NCBI RefSeq assembly: GCF_016595675.1
Contig: NZ_JAENJH010000001.1
Location: 1-64,000, forward strand
Length of the DNA: 64,000 bases
DNA from: Prauserella cavernicola
GTDB taxonomy: Bacteria > Actinomycetota > Actinomycetes > Mycobacteriales > Pseudonocardiaceae
Direction: 5' to 3'
Part shown: positions 15,664 to 24,989 of the stretch, piece after piece
Layout of the letters: each line of letters opens with the position of its first letter
Position numbering within the stretch: the first letter of the stretch is position 1
The notes under the pieces: model-generated
Database searches by the model: none
Told to the model about the DNA's origin: nothing
Seen by the model: only the letters and a program-made list of their open reading frames with translations
Translations under genes and position numbers: made by a program

Positions 15664-16932
15664 TTGTCTGAGAACGCCCCGGATGCGGGTGTGGTGAGCG
15701 CGGCGGACGTCACTGAGGCGGCCGCCCGGTTCGCCGACGTGATTATGCCGAGCCCGCTGCAGCGCAACGAGCGGCTGTCCCAGCGGCACGACCTGGACGT
15801 GTGGCTCAAGCGGGAGGACCTCAACACGGTCCGCTCGTACAAGGGCCGCGGCGCCTACAACCTCATCGCCTCGCTCAGCGAGGAGGAGCGTGCGCGGGGC
15901 GTGGTGTGCGCCAGTGCGGGCAACCACGGCCAGGGTGTCGCGTTCGCCTGCGCCGCGCTCGGTGTCAGCGCCCGCGTCTACCTGCCCAGGACCACCCCGA
16001 GGCAGAAGCGCGACCGCGTGGCCAGCTTCGGCGGCCGGTACGTGCAGATCGTGGTGGAGGGCGAGACCTACGACGACTGTGCCGCGGCCGCGCGCGAGCA
16101 CGCCGGGTCGACCGGCGCGATCCTGATCCCCGCGTTCGACGACCCGCGCACCATCGCGGGCCAGGGCACGGTGGTCAAGGAGGCGATCGAGCAGCTCGGC
16201 CGTGTCCCCGACGCCGTGGTGGTACCGGTCGGCGGTGGCGGCCTGATCGCCGGGACCCTGACCTGGCTGCGGGAGACGCACCCCGAGGTGCGCGTCATCG
16301 GCGCCGAGCCGCAGGGCGCCGCCAGCATGGCGCGCGCGCTCGCCGAGGGCGCGCCGGTGCCGCTGGAGCAGCTCGACCCGTTCGTCGACGGCGCCGCCGT
16401 GCGTCAGGTCGGCAGGCACACGTTCGCCGTCGCCGCCGAGCAGCGGCCGAAGGTGGTCGCCGTGCCCGAGGGGCAGATCTGCGTCGAGATGCTCGATCTC
16501 TACCAGTCGGACGGCATCATCAGCGAGCCCGCGGGTGCGCTGGCGTCGGCGTCGCTGGTGCAGGACCTGGGCCTGCCCGCGGGCGCGACGGTGGTGTGCA
16601 TCCTCTCCGGCGGCAACAACGACGTCAGCCGGTACAACGAGATCGTCGAGCGCGCTCTGGTGTTCGAGGGCCGCAAGCACTACTTCCTCGTCGAGTTCCC
16701 GCAGGAGCCCGGTGCGCTGCGCCGGTTCCTCGACGACGTCCTCGGCCCCGACGACGACATCACGCTGTTCGAGTACGTCAAGCGCAACAACCGCGAGACC
16801 GGGCCCGCGCTGGTCGGGGTCGAGCTGGGCGCTCCGGAGAACCTCGAGGCCATGCTCAAGCGCATGGACGCGGCTCCGCACCGCATCGAGCAGGTGTCGC
16901 CCGACAGCCCGCTGTTCACCTTCCTGGTCTGA
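15664..16932 (+). CDS. ilvA: Threonine ammonia-lyase, biosynthetic type with ACT-like domain
   Basis: 422 residues if the TTG at 15664 is used: a perfect AAGGAGG (15651-15657) lies six bases upstream, whereas the ATG at 15646 would put that site inside the gene. The PLP lysine is in RSYKGRGAYN, followed by CASAGNHGQG and VPVGGGGLIAG phosphate loops. A single C-terminal ACT-like half-domain begins near KHYFLVEFPQEPGALRRFLD. Converts threonine to 2-oxobutyrate and ammonia, the first step of isoleucine synthesis; this shorter form is typical of Gram-positive IlvA. Its position beside the hydroxy-acid operon may be coincidental. Confidence 0.9.
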   Translation: MSENAPDAGVVSAADVTEAAARFADVIMPSPLQRNERLSQRHDLDVWLKREDLNTVRSYKGRGAYNLIASLSEEERARGVVCASAGNHGQGVAFACAALGVSARVYLPRTTPRQKRDRVASFGGRYVQIVVEGETYDDCAAAAREHAGSTGAILIPAFDDPRTIAGQGTVVKEAIEQLGRVPDAVVVPVGGGGLIAGTLTWLRETHPEVRVIGAEPQGAASMARALAEGAPVPLEQLDPFVDGAAVRQVGRHTFAVAAEQRPKVVAVPEGQICVEMLDLYQSDGIISEPAGALASASLVQDLGLPAGATVVCILSGGNNDVSRYNEIVERALVFEGRKHYFLVEFPQEPGALRRFLDDVLGPDDDITLFEYVKRNNRETGPALVGVELGAPENLEAMLKRMDAAPHRIEQVSPDSPLFTFLV

Positions 16933-17556
16933 ACCCGCCGCGAGTCGTGCGAGACATGGCCGTCCGGACCGCGAGTCACGCGGACCGGGCGGCCATTCGC
17001 GCGTCCGGTGGCCCCCTCGTGCCGGCTCACCTCTCGTCAGCGGAAAACTCGGTGCCCGGTTTACACGGGGCTTACGTACTACTCCATTTGTCGTAAAACT
17101 TCTGTCTCAACGCAGCATAAGTCAGCCTTTTTTGACCGTAGATATTTACGGGAGCACCGGAAGTAATTAACTTCCCTCCTGGAACCCCTCGGCGCTGAAG
17201 GCGAGGCAGGCGTGAGACGGAAGTCGCGACAGGTGGACACGGCGCGAACGCGGCGACAGCTGCGGTCCGCGCGCATCCGCCATCCCGGACGCGGCCCGGC
17301 GATCGGCTTCCTGCCCTGCCCCGCTCCGCCCTGACGCACGCCGCCCCCCATCCCTTCGACCCCGTCCCCAGCACAGCGCGCCGCCTCGCGTGCGCGCGCC
17401 ACACCCGCCCTGGCGAGACCGCCCTGCGCGGCGAATCACCCTGCCCGATCCCCACCGTCCACACGCGACCGCACGCGCACGTCGACGCTTCACCAGCTCC
17501 CCACCCCCCGATCTCCCCGGTGCCGCGTGTGCCCGGGGCACGCGAATGGAGGCCTC
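16933..17556. other. Gene-free 624-bp gap with an AT-rich island
   Basis: No credible gene: the long minus-strand open frame here is a shadow of the laccase gene. The first 50 bases hold two degenerate copies of the CGCGAGTC repeat head (16939, 16970). Bases about 17050-17175 are clearly richer in A and T than the surroundings and include TTGACC (17132-17137), TTACG and CGTAA inverted segments and the palindrome at 17159. About 17300-17530 is C-rich and resembles an untranslated leader of the laccase mRNA. Confidence 0.6.
17159..17175. promoter_or_regulatory. Palindrome in the laccase upstream region
   Basis: GGAAGT-AATTA-ACTTCC is a 17-bp palindrome in the AT-rich island, about 380 bases before the laccase start. 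It looks like a repressor or activator site, but no regulator is encoded nearby and no copy was seen before the other cluster genes. Confidence 0.45.
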
Positions 17557-18573
17557 ATGGCTGACACACCCGATCGCCCCCGCAGGCGAGGCCTGTCCCG
17601 GCGGTCGATGCTCGCGGGTGCCGCGGCGGCAGGCGTCGCCGCGCCCGTGGTCGTCGCGGGTCTCGGTACGGCGTCGGCTTCCCCCGAGACCTCGCGTCCC
17701 GCGCGCGCGGGCGTGACCCGGCGCGTCACCGTGTACGCGGAGGAGCTCGGCGGTGGCCAGTTCGGCTACGGGCTCTCGCCGGGCACCGCCACGATCCCGG
17801 GGCCGGTGCTGGAGGTCTACGAGGGCGACACGCTCGAGATCGACCTGGTGAACAACACCGACCGGCGGCTGTCGATCCACCCGCACGGCGTGGACTACGA
17901 CGTGGACTCCGACGGCAGCCCGCTCAACGACTCGTTCAACGAGCCAGGAACCCGCCGCACCTACGTCTGGAAGACCCGCGCGCCGTTCCAGAAGGACGGC
18001 CGGTGGATGCCCGGCAGCGCGGGGTACTGGCACTACCACGATCACGCGATGGGCGACGACCACGGCTCCGGCGGCATCCTGGCCGGCCTCTACGGCGCGC
18101 TCATCGTGCGCCGCGAGGGAGACCTGTTGCCGCAGCGGCAGTACACCGTGGTGTTCAACGACATGACCATCAACAACCGGGTCGCTCCGGACATCCCGGT
18201 GATCGAGGCCAACCAGGGCGAGCGGGTGGAGTTCATCGCCATCGGCCACGGCAACACCTTCCACACGTTCCACCTGCACGCCCACCGCTGGGTGGACAAC
18301 CGCACCGGCATGCTCAGCGGTCCCGACGACCTCACTCCGTCGATCGACAACCGGGACCTGAACCCCGGTGACTCCTTCGGTTTCCAGGTGATCGCAGGCG
18401 AGGGCGTCGGACCGGGGGTGTGGATGTACCACTGCCACGTGCAGTTCCACTCCGTGGGCGGAATGGCGGCGGTCTGGCTGGTCCGCAACCCCGACGGCTC
18501 GATGCCGGACGGTGCCCAGGAGGCGCTCGACCGCTACCAGGCGCACGAACACAGCTCGCACGCAGGCCACTAG
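17557..18573 (+). CDS. Two-domain multicopper oxidase (small laccase), Tat-exported
   Basis: 338 residues; GGAGG (17548-17552) precedes the ATG. A twin-arginine signal (RRGLSRRSMLAG, then an Ala-rich stretch) occupies about residues 8-42. Copper ligands appear in the usual four blocks: SIHPHGVDYD, YWHYHDHAMGD, HTFHLHAHRW and MYHCHVQFHSVGGM, with only two cupredoxin domains, so it should assemble as a trimer like the Streptomyces small laccases. It oxidises phenols or metal ions with O2 outside the membrane. It heads an apparently co-transcribed set with the sorbosone-dehydrogenase fusion, the cupredoxin and the cytochrome b. Confidence 0.93.
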   Translation: MADTPDRPRRRGLSRRSMLAGAAAAGVAAPVVVAGLGTASASPETSRPARAGVTRRVTVYAEELGGGQFGYGLSPGTATIPGPVLEVYEGDTLEIDLVNNTDRRLSIHPHGVDYDVDSDGSPLNDSFNEPGTRRTYVWKTRAPFQKDGRWMPGSAGYWHYHDHAMGDDHGSGGILAGLYGALIVRREGDLLPQRQYTVVFNDMTINNRVAPDIPVIEANQGERVEFIAIGHGNTFHTFHLHAHRWVDNRTGMLSGPDDLTPSIDNRDLNPGDSFGFQVIAGEGVGPGVWMYHCHVQFHSVGGMAAVWLVRNPDGSMPDGAQEALDRYQAHEHSSHAGH

Positions 18574-18597
18574 TGCACGACGAGTGAAGGAGTAGGG

Positions 18598-21500
18598 ATG
18601 GGTCGAAGAAGGTTGGCACTCCTGCGCCGCGACGGTCGATTACGGCCGAAGCCGTTGCGGCGCACCATGATCATGCTGACGAGCGCGACGCTGGCACTGG
18701 GGCTCACCGCGTTGCCGGCCACCGGGGCGCCCGCGCAGCCGGCGCCGACGCAGAACAAGGCCGCGCAGAACACCCAGGCGAGTGTCCTGGTGTTCCACGG
18801 TGTCGCCGGCGAGCAGGCGGACCCTGTTCGCCAGGCCGCGCGCGCGATCGAGGAACTGGGGCAGGGCAACGGGATCGCCGTGGACCGCACGACGGATCCC
18901 GCCGTGTTCACCAAGGACAACCTCGCGCGCTACCGCGGTGTCGTGTTCCTCTCCGCCGAGGGCAGGGCACTGAACGCGGGCCAGGAGGCCGCGCTGCAGA
19001 GCTACATCCGCGAGGGTGGCGGGTTCCTGGGGATCCGCGACGCCGCGAAGGCGCAGGCGAGCTCCGAGTGGTTCGGCGGCCTCATCGGGGCCCGGCCCGC
19101 GGGCAACCGGCCGACGCCGCAGGACGTCGCCGCGGTGACCGTGAGCGGCGAGAACCCGCCCAACGAGACCGGCGCGAACCTCGTCGACGGCAAGACCAAC
19201 ACCAAGTGGCTCACGTTCGACTCCTCCGGCTGGGCCGCGCTGGAGCTCGCCGAGCCCGCCGCGATCGTGCACTACTCGTTGACCTCGGCCAACGACTTCG
19301 CCGGCCGTGACCCGGTGGACTGGACCCTGCAGGGATCGCAGGACGGGGAGAACTGGACCGACCTCGACCAGCGCAGCGGCGAGGACTTCCCGGAGCGTTT
19401 CCAGGCCAAGGAGTACCGCTTCGAGAACACCGAGGCGTACGCGCACTACCGGCTCGACATCACCGGCAACGCGGGCGAGTCGGCCACGCAGCTGGCCGAG
19501 CTGGCGCTGCACACCGCCGATGCGACCCCGCCGCAGGAGGGCGAGCAGGAGGCCCAGCAGGCCACGGTGAGCATCGTCGACCGGCAGCACCCCGCGACCG
19601 AAGGTCTCCCGCTGACGGTGAAGCGCTCGGACAAGTGGCTCAACTGGGAGACCAACCCGGTGGGCGAGGTCCACACCATCGCCCAGGTTCAGGAGCACAC
19701 CTACGACGCGGGTGACAACGGCAACGGTCCGTTCCACCCCATCTCGTGGTGCCGGGACTACGACGGCGGACGGTCGTTCTACACCGGGATGGGCGGCACG
19801 GCGGGCAGCTACGGCGAGGCCGCGTTCCGCACCCACCTGCTCGGCGCGCTGAAGTGGACCACCGGCCTCGTGCGCGGTGACTGCCAGGCGACCATCGCGA
19901 GCAACTACAAGATGGAACGGCTCACCGCCGAGAACCAGCCGGGCCAGCTCGACCAGAACGGCGAGATGCACGGCCTGACGACGGCGCCCGACGGCACCGT
20001 GTTCTACGTCGGCAAGGCCGCGTGCCCGTCTGGTCCGGTGCCGAACTGGGACGACGAGAACGTCGGCCTCGGCTGCGGCACGATCCACCAGTGGAATCCG
20101 GAGAACGACCAGGTCAAGCTCCTCGCGACGCTGGACGTGTTCGGTAACCGCGGTAGCGGCAGCGAGCTCGTCAAGGCCGAGGAAGGCCTGCTCGGGATGA
20201 CGCTGGACCCGGCCTTCGGTGAGAACGGCTGGATCTACGTCTACTGGATGCCCTACGACTCCATCGACACGGAGAAGCGCATCGGCCAGCGCACGGTCTC
20301 GCGCTTCACCTACGACGCGGCCGCCGACTCGATCAACCTCGAGAGCCGCAAGGACCTGCTTCAGTGGGACACCCAGATCCACAGCTGCTGCCACGCCGGT
20401 GGTGGCCTGGACTTCGACAAGGCGGGCAACCTCTACGTCGCGACGGGTGACAGCAACTCGTCGCAGGGTTCCGACGGCTACTCGGGCAACAACTGGACCC
20501 AGGACTACGAGGGTGTGTCGTTCCAGGACGCCCGCAGGACGTCGGGTAACACCAACGACCTCAACGGCAAGATCCTGCGGATCCACCCCGAGGACGACGG
20601 GACCTACACGATCCCCGAGGGCAACCTGTTCCCCGAGGCGGACGACGCCGACGACAAGACACAACCCGAGATCTACGTGATGGGCGTGCGCAACCCGGCG
20701 CGCCTGCAGGTCGACCCCGTGCACGACTGGGTCACCACGGCGTGGGTCGGTCCCGACGCGGGAGCCCCGAGCCCCGAGCTCGGCCCGGCGAAGTACGAGA
20801 CGGCCACGGTGCTCACCTCGGCCGGTAACCAGGGCTGGCCGTACTGCATGGCCGACCAGCAGCCCTACCGTGATCGCAGCGACACCGACGCGTCCGAGCT
20901 GACGGGCTGGTACGACTGCGACAACCTGAAGAACACCTCGCCGCGCAACACCGGCCTGGTGGACATCCCGCCCGCGCGGGACAACATGATCTGGTACTCG
21001 CCGCAGGGTGGTGGCCCGGTGTTCCCGGAGCGGCCCGACGGCAGCGGTGTGCCGACCTACGAGGAGGGCGACAGCACCTTCACGCAGCCCTACCTCACCG
21101 GTGGTGGACAGGCCATCATGTCGGGCCCGACCTACCACAGCGAGCTGGTCGACCCCGAGAGTGAGGTCGCGTGGCCGTCCTACTGGGACGACAAGTGGCT
21201 GATCGGCGACCAGTCCAACGCGAACAACCGCGTGGCCGTGACGCTCAACCCCGACACGATCGAGCAGCAGGGACCGCCCGCGTTCGCGGAGGACCTGCGC
21301 AAGATCATCAAGGCCGGAGGCGAGGACACGGATCTGCAGCAGTGGATGGACGCCAAGTTCGGTGCCGACGGTGCGCTGTACATGGTCGACTACGGCGGCG
21401 GGTTCTTCAGCCTGACGCCCAACCAGAAGCTGCTGCGGGTCACCTACGAGGGCGGGCCGGCCACCCCGGCTCCGGCCGCGAGGGCCACGGCGCTGCAGAA

Positions 21501-22608
21501 CAAGCCGCTGACGACCGCGTTCAACGGGTCCAAGTCCGGTGGTGTGTCCTACGACTGGCGCTTCGGCGACGGTGCGAGGTCCACCGAGGCCAACCCGGTG
21601 CACACCTACGGCAGCATCGGGACCTACACGGCCACGCTGACGGTGACCTACGCCGACGGCGAGACGTCGACCACCAAGACCCAGGTCGAGGTCGGCTGCC
21701 AGGTCACGGACAACCGCGACACGGTGTGGCTGCGGGACTCCGACACCGGGGTGCGCAACCACGAGGTCGGCAACGGCTGCACGGTCAACGACCTCATCGA
21801 TGACGAGAGCACGTGGAACAAGCACCAGCAGTTCGTCAAGCACGTGTCGCAGACGGCGCGTCAGCTGTTCCGCGCGGGTGTCCTCACCGCCACCGAGCGG
21901 AACTCGCTGATCGGTGCCGCCGAGAACTCGGACATCGGCAAGGCCCGTGACTCGGGCTGGGAGCCGATCTTCAACGGCACTCCCGAGTCGCTGCGCGGCT
22001 GGGAGATGGCACCGTCGGGCCGGTTCGACATCCAGGAGGACGGCTCGCTGCGCAGCGCGGGCGGACTCGGGATGTTGTGGTACGCCGCGAAACCGTACGG
22101 CGACTTCTCCATGAAGCTGGAGTACAAGGACATCGCGCCGGGGGAGGGCAGGGCCAACAGCGGCGTCTTCGTCCGCTTCCCGAACCCGACCACGCCGCTC
22201 GAGCAACGGCCCGCCGGTAGCTGTGGCACCGTCGGGTCCGCGCGGGACTCGCAGGCCTGGGTCGGGATCTACTGTGGACACGAGATCCAGATCTACGACG
22301 GGGAGGCGGGCGAGCCACAGAAGACCGGCTCGGTCTACAACTTCGACCCGGTCGGGCTCGCGGAGTCCGGCGCCACCCCGAAGGGAGAGTGGAACACCTA
22401 CGAGATCCGGGCCGTCGGACAGAAGTACACGATCATCCGCAACGGCAAGGTGATCAACGAGTTCGAGAACAGCCCGGGTAAGCAGTCGTCCAGGGCCGGT
22501 GACCCGCCGACCGATCAGCGGCAGTTCCGCAACGGGTTCATCGGGTTGCAGAACCACGGTGACAACGACCTGATCGAGTTCCGCAACATCCGGGTCCGGG
22601 AGCTGTAG
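18598..22608 (+). CDS. Secreted ThuA/discoidin/sorbosone dehydrogenase/PKD/DUF1080 fusion protein
   Basis: 1336 residues; GAAGGAG precedes the ATG. In order: signal peptide (about 1-46); ThuA-like half (VLVFHG and GGGFLGIRDAAKA, 58-175); F5/8-type C (discoidin) insert (180-307, with LVDGKTNTKWLTF); second ThuA half (322-424); beta-propeller of glucose/sorbosone dehydrogenase type (430-950, with GLLGMTLDPAFGENGWIYVYW, HAGGGLDFDKAGNLYVATGD and VMGVRNPARLQVDP); PKD domain (960-1031, VSYDWRFGDGARSTEANPVHTY); a two-cysteine helical module (1034-1118) shared with the next gene; and a DUF1080/3-keto-disaccharide hydrolase domain (1120-1336, FNGTPESLRGWEMAPSGRF). ThuA and DUF1080 families are tied to 3-keto-sugar chemistry, so oxidation and hydrolysis of a glycoside outside the cell is a reasonable inference. 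Confidence 0.85.
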   Translation: MGRRRLALLRRDGRLRPKPLRRTMIMLTSATLALGLTALPATGAPAQPAPTQNKAAQNTQASVLVFHGVAGEQADPVRQAARAIEELGQGNGIAVDRTTDPAVFTKDNLARYRGVVFLSAEGRALNAGQEAALQSYIREGGGFLGIRDAAKAQASSEWFGGLIGARPAGNRPTPQDVAAVTVSGENPPNETGANLVDGKTNTKWLTFDSSGWAALELAEPAAIVHYSLTSANDFAGRDPVDWTLQGSQDGENWTDLDQRSGEDFPERFQAKEYRFENTEAYAHYRLDITGNAGESATQLAELALHTADATPPQEGEQEAQQATVSIVDRQHPATEGLPLTVKRSDKWLNWETNPVGEVHTIAQVQEHTYDAGDNGNGPFHPISWCRDYDGGRSFYTGMGGTAGSYGEAAFRTHLLGALKWTTGLVRGDCQATIASNYKMERLTAENQPGQLDQNGEMHGLTTAPDGTVFYVGKAACPSGPVPNWDDENVGLGCGTIHQWNPENDQVKLLATLDVFGNRGSGSELVKAEEGLLGMTLDPAFGENGWIYVYWMPYDSIDTEKRIGQRTVSRFTYDAAADSINLESRKDLLQWDTQIHSCCHAGGGLDFDKAGNLYVATGDSNSSQGSDGYSGNNWTQDYEGVSFQDARRTSGNTNDLNGKILRIHPEDDGTYTIPEGNLFPEADDADDKTQPEIYVMGVRNPARLQVDPVHDWVTTAWVGPDAGAPSPELGPAKYETATVLTSAGNQGWPYCMADQQPYRDRSDTDASELTGWYDCDNLKNTSPRNTGLVDIPPARDNMIWYSPQGGGPVFPERPDGSGVPTYEEGDSTFTQPYLTGGGQAIMSGPTYHSELVDPESEVAWPSYWDDKWLIGDQSNANNRVAVTLNPDTIEQQGPPAFAEDLRKIIKAGGEDTDLQQWMDAKFGADGALYMVDYGGGFFSLTPNQKLLRVTYEGGPATPAPAARATALQNKPLTTAFNGSKSGGVSYDWRFGDGARSTEANPVHTYGSIGTYTATLTVTYADGETSTTKTQVEVGCQVTDNRDTVWLRDSDTGVRNHEVGNGCTVNDLIDDESTWNKHQQFVKHVSQTARQLFRAGVLTATERNSLIGAAENSDIGKARDSGWEPIFNGTPESLRGWEMAPSGRFDIQEDGSLRSAGGLGMLWYAAKPYGDFSMKLEYKDIAPGEGRANSGVFVRFPNPTTPLEQRPAGSCGTVGSARDSQAWVGIYCGHEIQIYDGEAGEPQKTGSVYNFDPVGLAESGATPKGEWNTYEIRAVGQKYTIIRNGKVINEFENSPGKQSSRAGDPPTDQRQFRNGFIGLQNHGDNDLIEFRNIRVREL

Positions 22609-22614
22609 TTCCCG

Positions 22615-22651
22615 CCGGCCGGTGCGGGCGCGCGACGTCCGCACCGGCCGG
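22615..22651 (+). terminator. Strong hairpin between the two giant genes
   Basis: CCGGCCGGTGCGG (22615-22627) pairs perfectly with CCGCACCGGCCGG (22639-22651) across an 11-base loop, just after the 1336-residue gene. With no U tract and only 31 bases to the next ATG it may be a partial terminator or an mRNA processing/stability element within the operon. Confidence 0.6.
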
Positions 22652-22682
22652 TGTCCCCCTTCACGAGAGGTGCAGCGCGCTC

Positions 22683-24926
22683 ATGATTCGACGATTACGC
22701 GGCTCCCTGCGCGTGGCCGCACGCCGGGGATCGGTGGGTCTACTGGGTTTTCTGCTCGTGGCGTTGTGGGTGGTCCCCGCCTCCGTCGCCGGTGAGCAGC
22801 AGGCCGAGCAGGCTCGCCAGACCCAGTTGCTGGCCGAGAACCAGCAGGCGGCGCGGGCAGCGCAAGCAGAGCAGGCCGAGCAGAAGCAGCAGGGCGAGCA
22901 ACGCCAGGCCCAGCAACAGGTTCTGACCTGGACGGCCGACAACAGCATCACCGATTACGCGACCGTGCCGGAGACGGCGACCGCGGGCCCGACGACGATC
23001 GTCTTCGAGAACAGCACCGCCACCGGCAACACCAGCGGTATGGTGCACACGCTGACGTTCGACGTCTCCAACCCGGAGTACAACCAGGACGTCGACACCG
23101 ACATCACCGCGAGCCCGTTCGACGCGAACCAGGGCCGCTGGGAGATGGAGGTGAACCTCACCCCGGGGCAGTACCGCTACTTCTGCGCCATCCCCGGCCA
23201 CGGCCAGATGGAGGGCGTGCTCACGGTCACCGAGGGCGGTGGCGGCGAGGAGGACACCACGGCGCCGACCGTGTCGGCCGAGGTCACCGGTGAGCAGGAC
23301 GGCGACGGCAACTACCTCGGTTCGGCCACCGTGGCCGTGTCGGCCGAGGACGACGACTCCGGTGTCGCGTCGGTCGAGTACCAGGTCGACGGCGGAGGGT
23401 TCGAGCCCTACAGCGACCCGGTCGCGGTGTCCGAGCCCGGTGAGCACACGGTGGAGTTCCGGGCCACGGACAACGCGGGCAACGTCTCGGAGACCGGCTC
23501 GGTGACGTTCACCGTCGTCGAGGGCGGCGGCGAGGAGGACACCACCGCGCCGACGGTCTCGGGCGAGGTCACCGGTACCCAGGACGCGGACGGCAACTAC
23601 GTCGGCTCGGCCACGGTCGCGGTGACCGCGCAGGACGACGACTCCGGTGTCGCGTCGGTCGAGTACCAGCTGGACGACGGTGATTTCCTGTCCTACGAGG
23701 GCCCGGTGCGGGTGGCCGACATCGGTTCCCACACCGTGCAGTTCCGGGCCACGGACAACGCGGGCAACGTCTCGGAGCCGGGTTCGGTCGAGTTCACGGT
23801 CGTCGAGCCGCCCGAGGGCGACGAGACACCACCGCACGTGATGGCGGAGGTGACCGGCGAGCAGAACGAGCAGGAGCAGTACCTCGGCTCCGCGATCGTC
23901 GAGCTCACGGCACACGACGAGGAGTCCGGTGTGGACACCGTGGAATACGCGCTGGACGGGGGTGAGTTCACCGCCTACACCGAGCCTGTCGTGGTCAGCG
24001 CGGTGGGCGAGCACACCGTGCAGTACCGCGCCACGGACAACTCCGGCAACACCTCGGAGCCGGGCTCGGTGACCTTCACGGTCGTCGAGGGCGGCGGCGA
24101 GGAGGACACCACGCCACCCGAGGTGTCGGCCGAGGTCGCCGGTGAGCAGGACGACGACGGCAACTACGTCGGCTCCGCGACGGTCACGGTCGCGGCCGCG
24201 GACGACGGATCCGGTGTGGACACCGTGGAGTACGCGCTGGACGGGGGTGAGTTCACCGCCTACACCGACCCGGTGGAGGTCGCCGAGGCCGGTGAGCACA
24301 CAGTGGAGTTCCGGGCCACCGACAACGCGGGCAACGTCGCGGAGCCCGGTTCGGTGACCTTCACCGTCGTCGAGGGCGAGGTGGAGGACACCACGCCGCC
24401 CGAGGTGGTGGTGACGCTGTCCGGTGAACAGGACGCGGACTGGAACTACCTGGAGTCGGCCAGGCTGACGCTCACGGCGACCGACGAGCAGTCGGGTGTG
24501 TCGCTGATCGAGTACAGCTTCACCGACGCCGGGTTCCGTCCCTACCGCGTCCCGATCACGATCGCCGACGCCGGTGTCTACACGGTGCAGTACCGGGCGA
24601 CGGACAACGCGGGCAACGTGTCGGAGGCCGGGGCGACGACGTTCAGGATCGTCGACGCCGGACCCACCTGCACCGTGTCCGACACGAGGGCGACCGTGGT
24701 CGTCGGCGGTGACGACACGGGTGTGGCCAACGCCGACACCGGCGGTGGCTGCACGATCATGGACCGGATCGACGAGGGCGGGAACTACTCCAACCACACC
24801 GCGTTCGTCACCCACGTCCGGCAGGTGACCTCGGCGCTGGTGGCCGACGGCATCATCACCAAGGACGAGAAGCAACGCATCGTCCAGGCCGTCAAGCGCA
24901 CGGGGAACAACGGCAACAACGGATGA
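22683..24926 (+). CDS. Secreted cupredoxin with five Ig-like repeats and shared C-terminal module
   Basis: 747 residues. Signal peptide about 1-36 (RRGSVGLLGFLLVALWVVPASVAG); a Gln/Ala/Glu-rich, probably coiled-coil stretch 37-80; a plastocyanin/azurin-like cupredoxin 80-187 with type 1 copper ligands His (GMVHTLTF), Cys, His and Met (RYFCAIPGHGQMEG); then five repeats of about 95 residues from 191 to 660, each opening DTTxP and closing EFRATDNAGNVSExGSVTFTVVE, resembling OmpL47-type Ig-like domains; finally a module at 663-745 with Cys663 shared with the preceding protein. It looks like a long extracellular stalk presenting or tethering an electron-carrying copper centre. Codon repetition across repeats indicates recent duplication. 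Confidence 0.85.
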   Translation: MIRRLRGSLRVAARRGSVGLLGFLLVALWVVPASVAGEQQAEQARQTQLLAENQQAARAAQAEQAEQKQQGEQRQAQQQVLTWTADNSITDYATVPETATAGPTTIVFENSTATGNTSGMVHTLTFDVSNPEYNQDVDTDITASPFDANQGRWEMEVNLTPGQYRYFCAIPGHGQMEGVLTVTEGGGGEEDTTAPTVSAEVTGEQDGDGNYLGSATVAVSAEDDDSGVASVEYQVDGGGFEPYSDPVAVSEPGEHTVEFRATDNAGNVSETGSVTFTVVEGGGEEDTTAPTVSGEVTGTQDADGNYVGSATVAVTAQDDDSGVASVEYQLDDGDFLSYEGPVRVADIGSHTVQFRATDNAGNVSEPGSVEFTVVEPPEGDETPPHVMAEVTGEQNEQEQYLGSAIVELTAHDEESGVDTVEYALDGGEFTAYTEPVVVSAVGEHTVQYRATDNSGNTSEPGSVTFTVVEGGGEEDTTPPEVSAEVAGEQDDDGNYVGSATVTVAAADDGSGVDTVEYALDGGEFTAYTDPVEVAEAGEHTVEFRATDNAGNVAEPGSVTFTVVEGEVEDTTPPEVVVTLSGEQDADWNYLESARLTLTATDEQSGVSLIEYSFTDAGFRPYRVPITIADAGVYTVQYRATDNAGNVSEAGATTFRIVDAGPTCTVSDTRATVVVGGDDTGVANADTGGGCTIMDRIDEGGNYSNHTAFVTHVRQVTSALVADGIITKDEKQRIVQAVKRTGNNGNNG

Positions 24927-24932
24927 CCCACG

Positions 24933-24966
24933 CCGCCCGGGCCCGCCTCACCGCGGGCCCGGGCGG
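24933..24966 (+). terminator. Hairpin terminator after the cupredoxin gene
   Basis: CCGCCCGGGCCCGC (24933-24946) pairs with GCGGGCCCGGGCGG (24953-24966) across a six-base loop, followed by TTCATT. It begins seven bases after the cupredoxin stop codon; the cytochrome b gene starts 24 bases later, so read-through or a separate start is needed. Confidence 0.65.
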
Positions 24967-24989
24967 TTCATTCGCGAGAGGGGCGAGCC

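Noticed and set aside
17167-18570. Minus-strand frame covering the laccase upstream gap
   Set aside because: It is the shadow of the laccase gene extended through a C-rich gap and shows no recognisable protein features.
18640-22644. Antisense frame of 1334 codons opposite the ThuA fusion gene
   Set aside because: High-GC codon use leaves the opposite frame without stops; its translation has no domain and is full of Arg, Val and His from reverse GC-rich codons.
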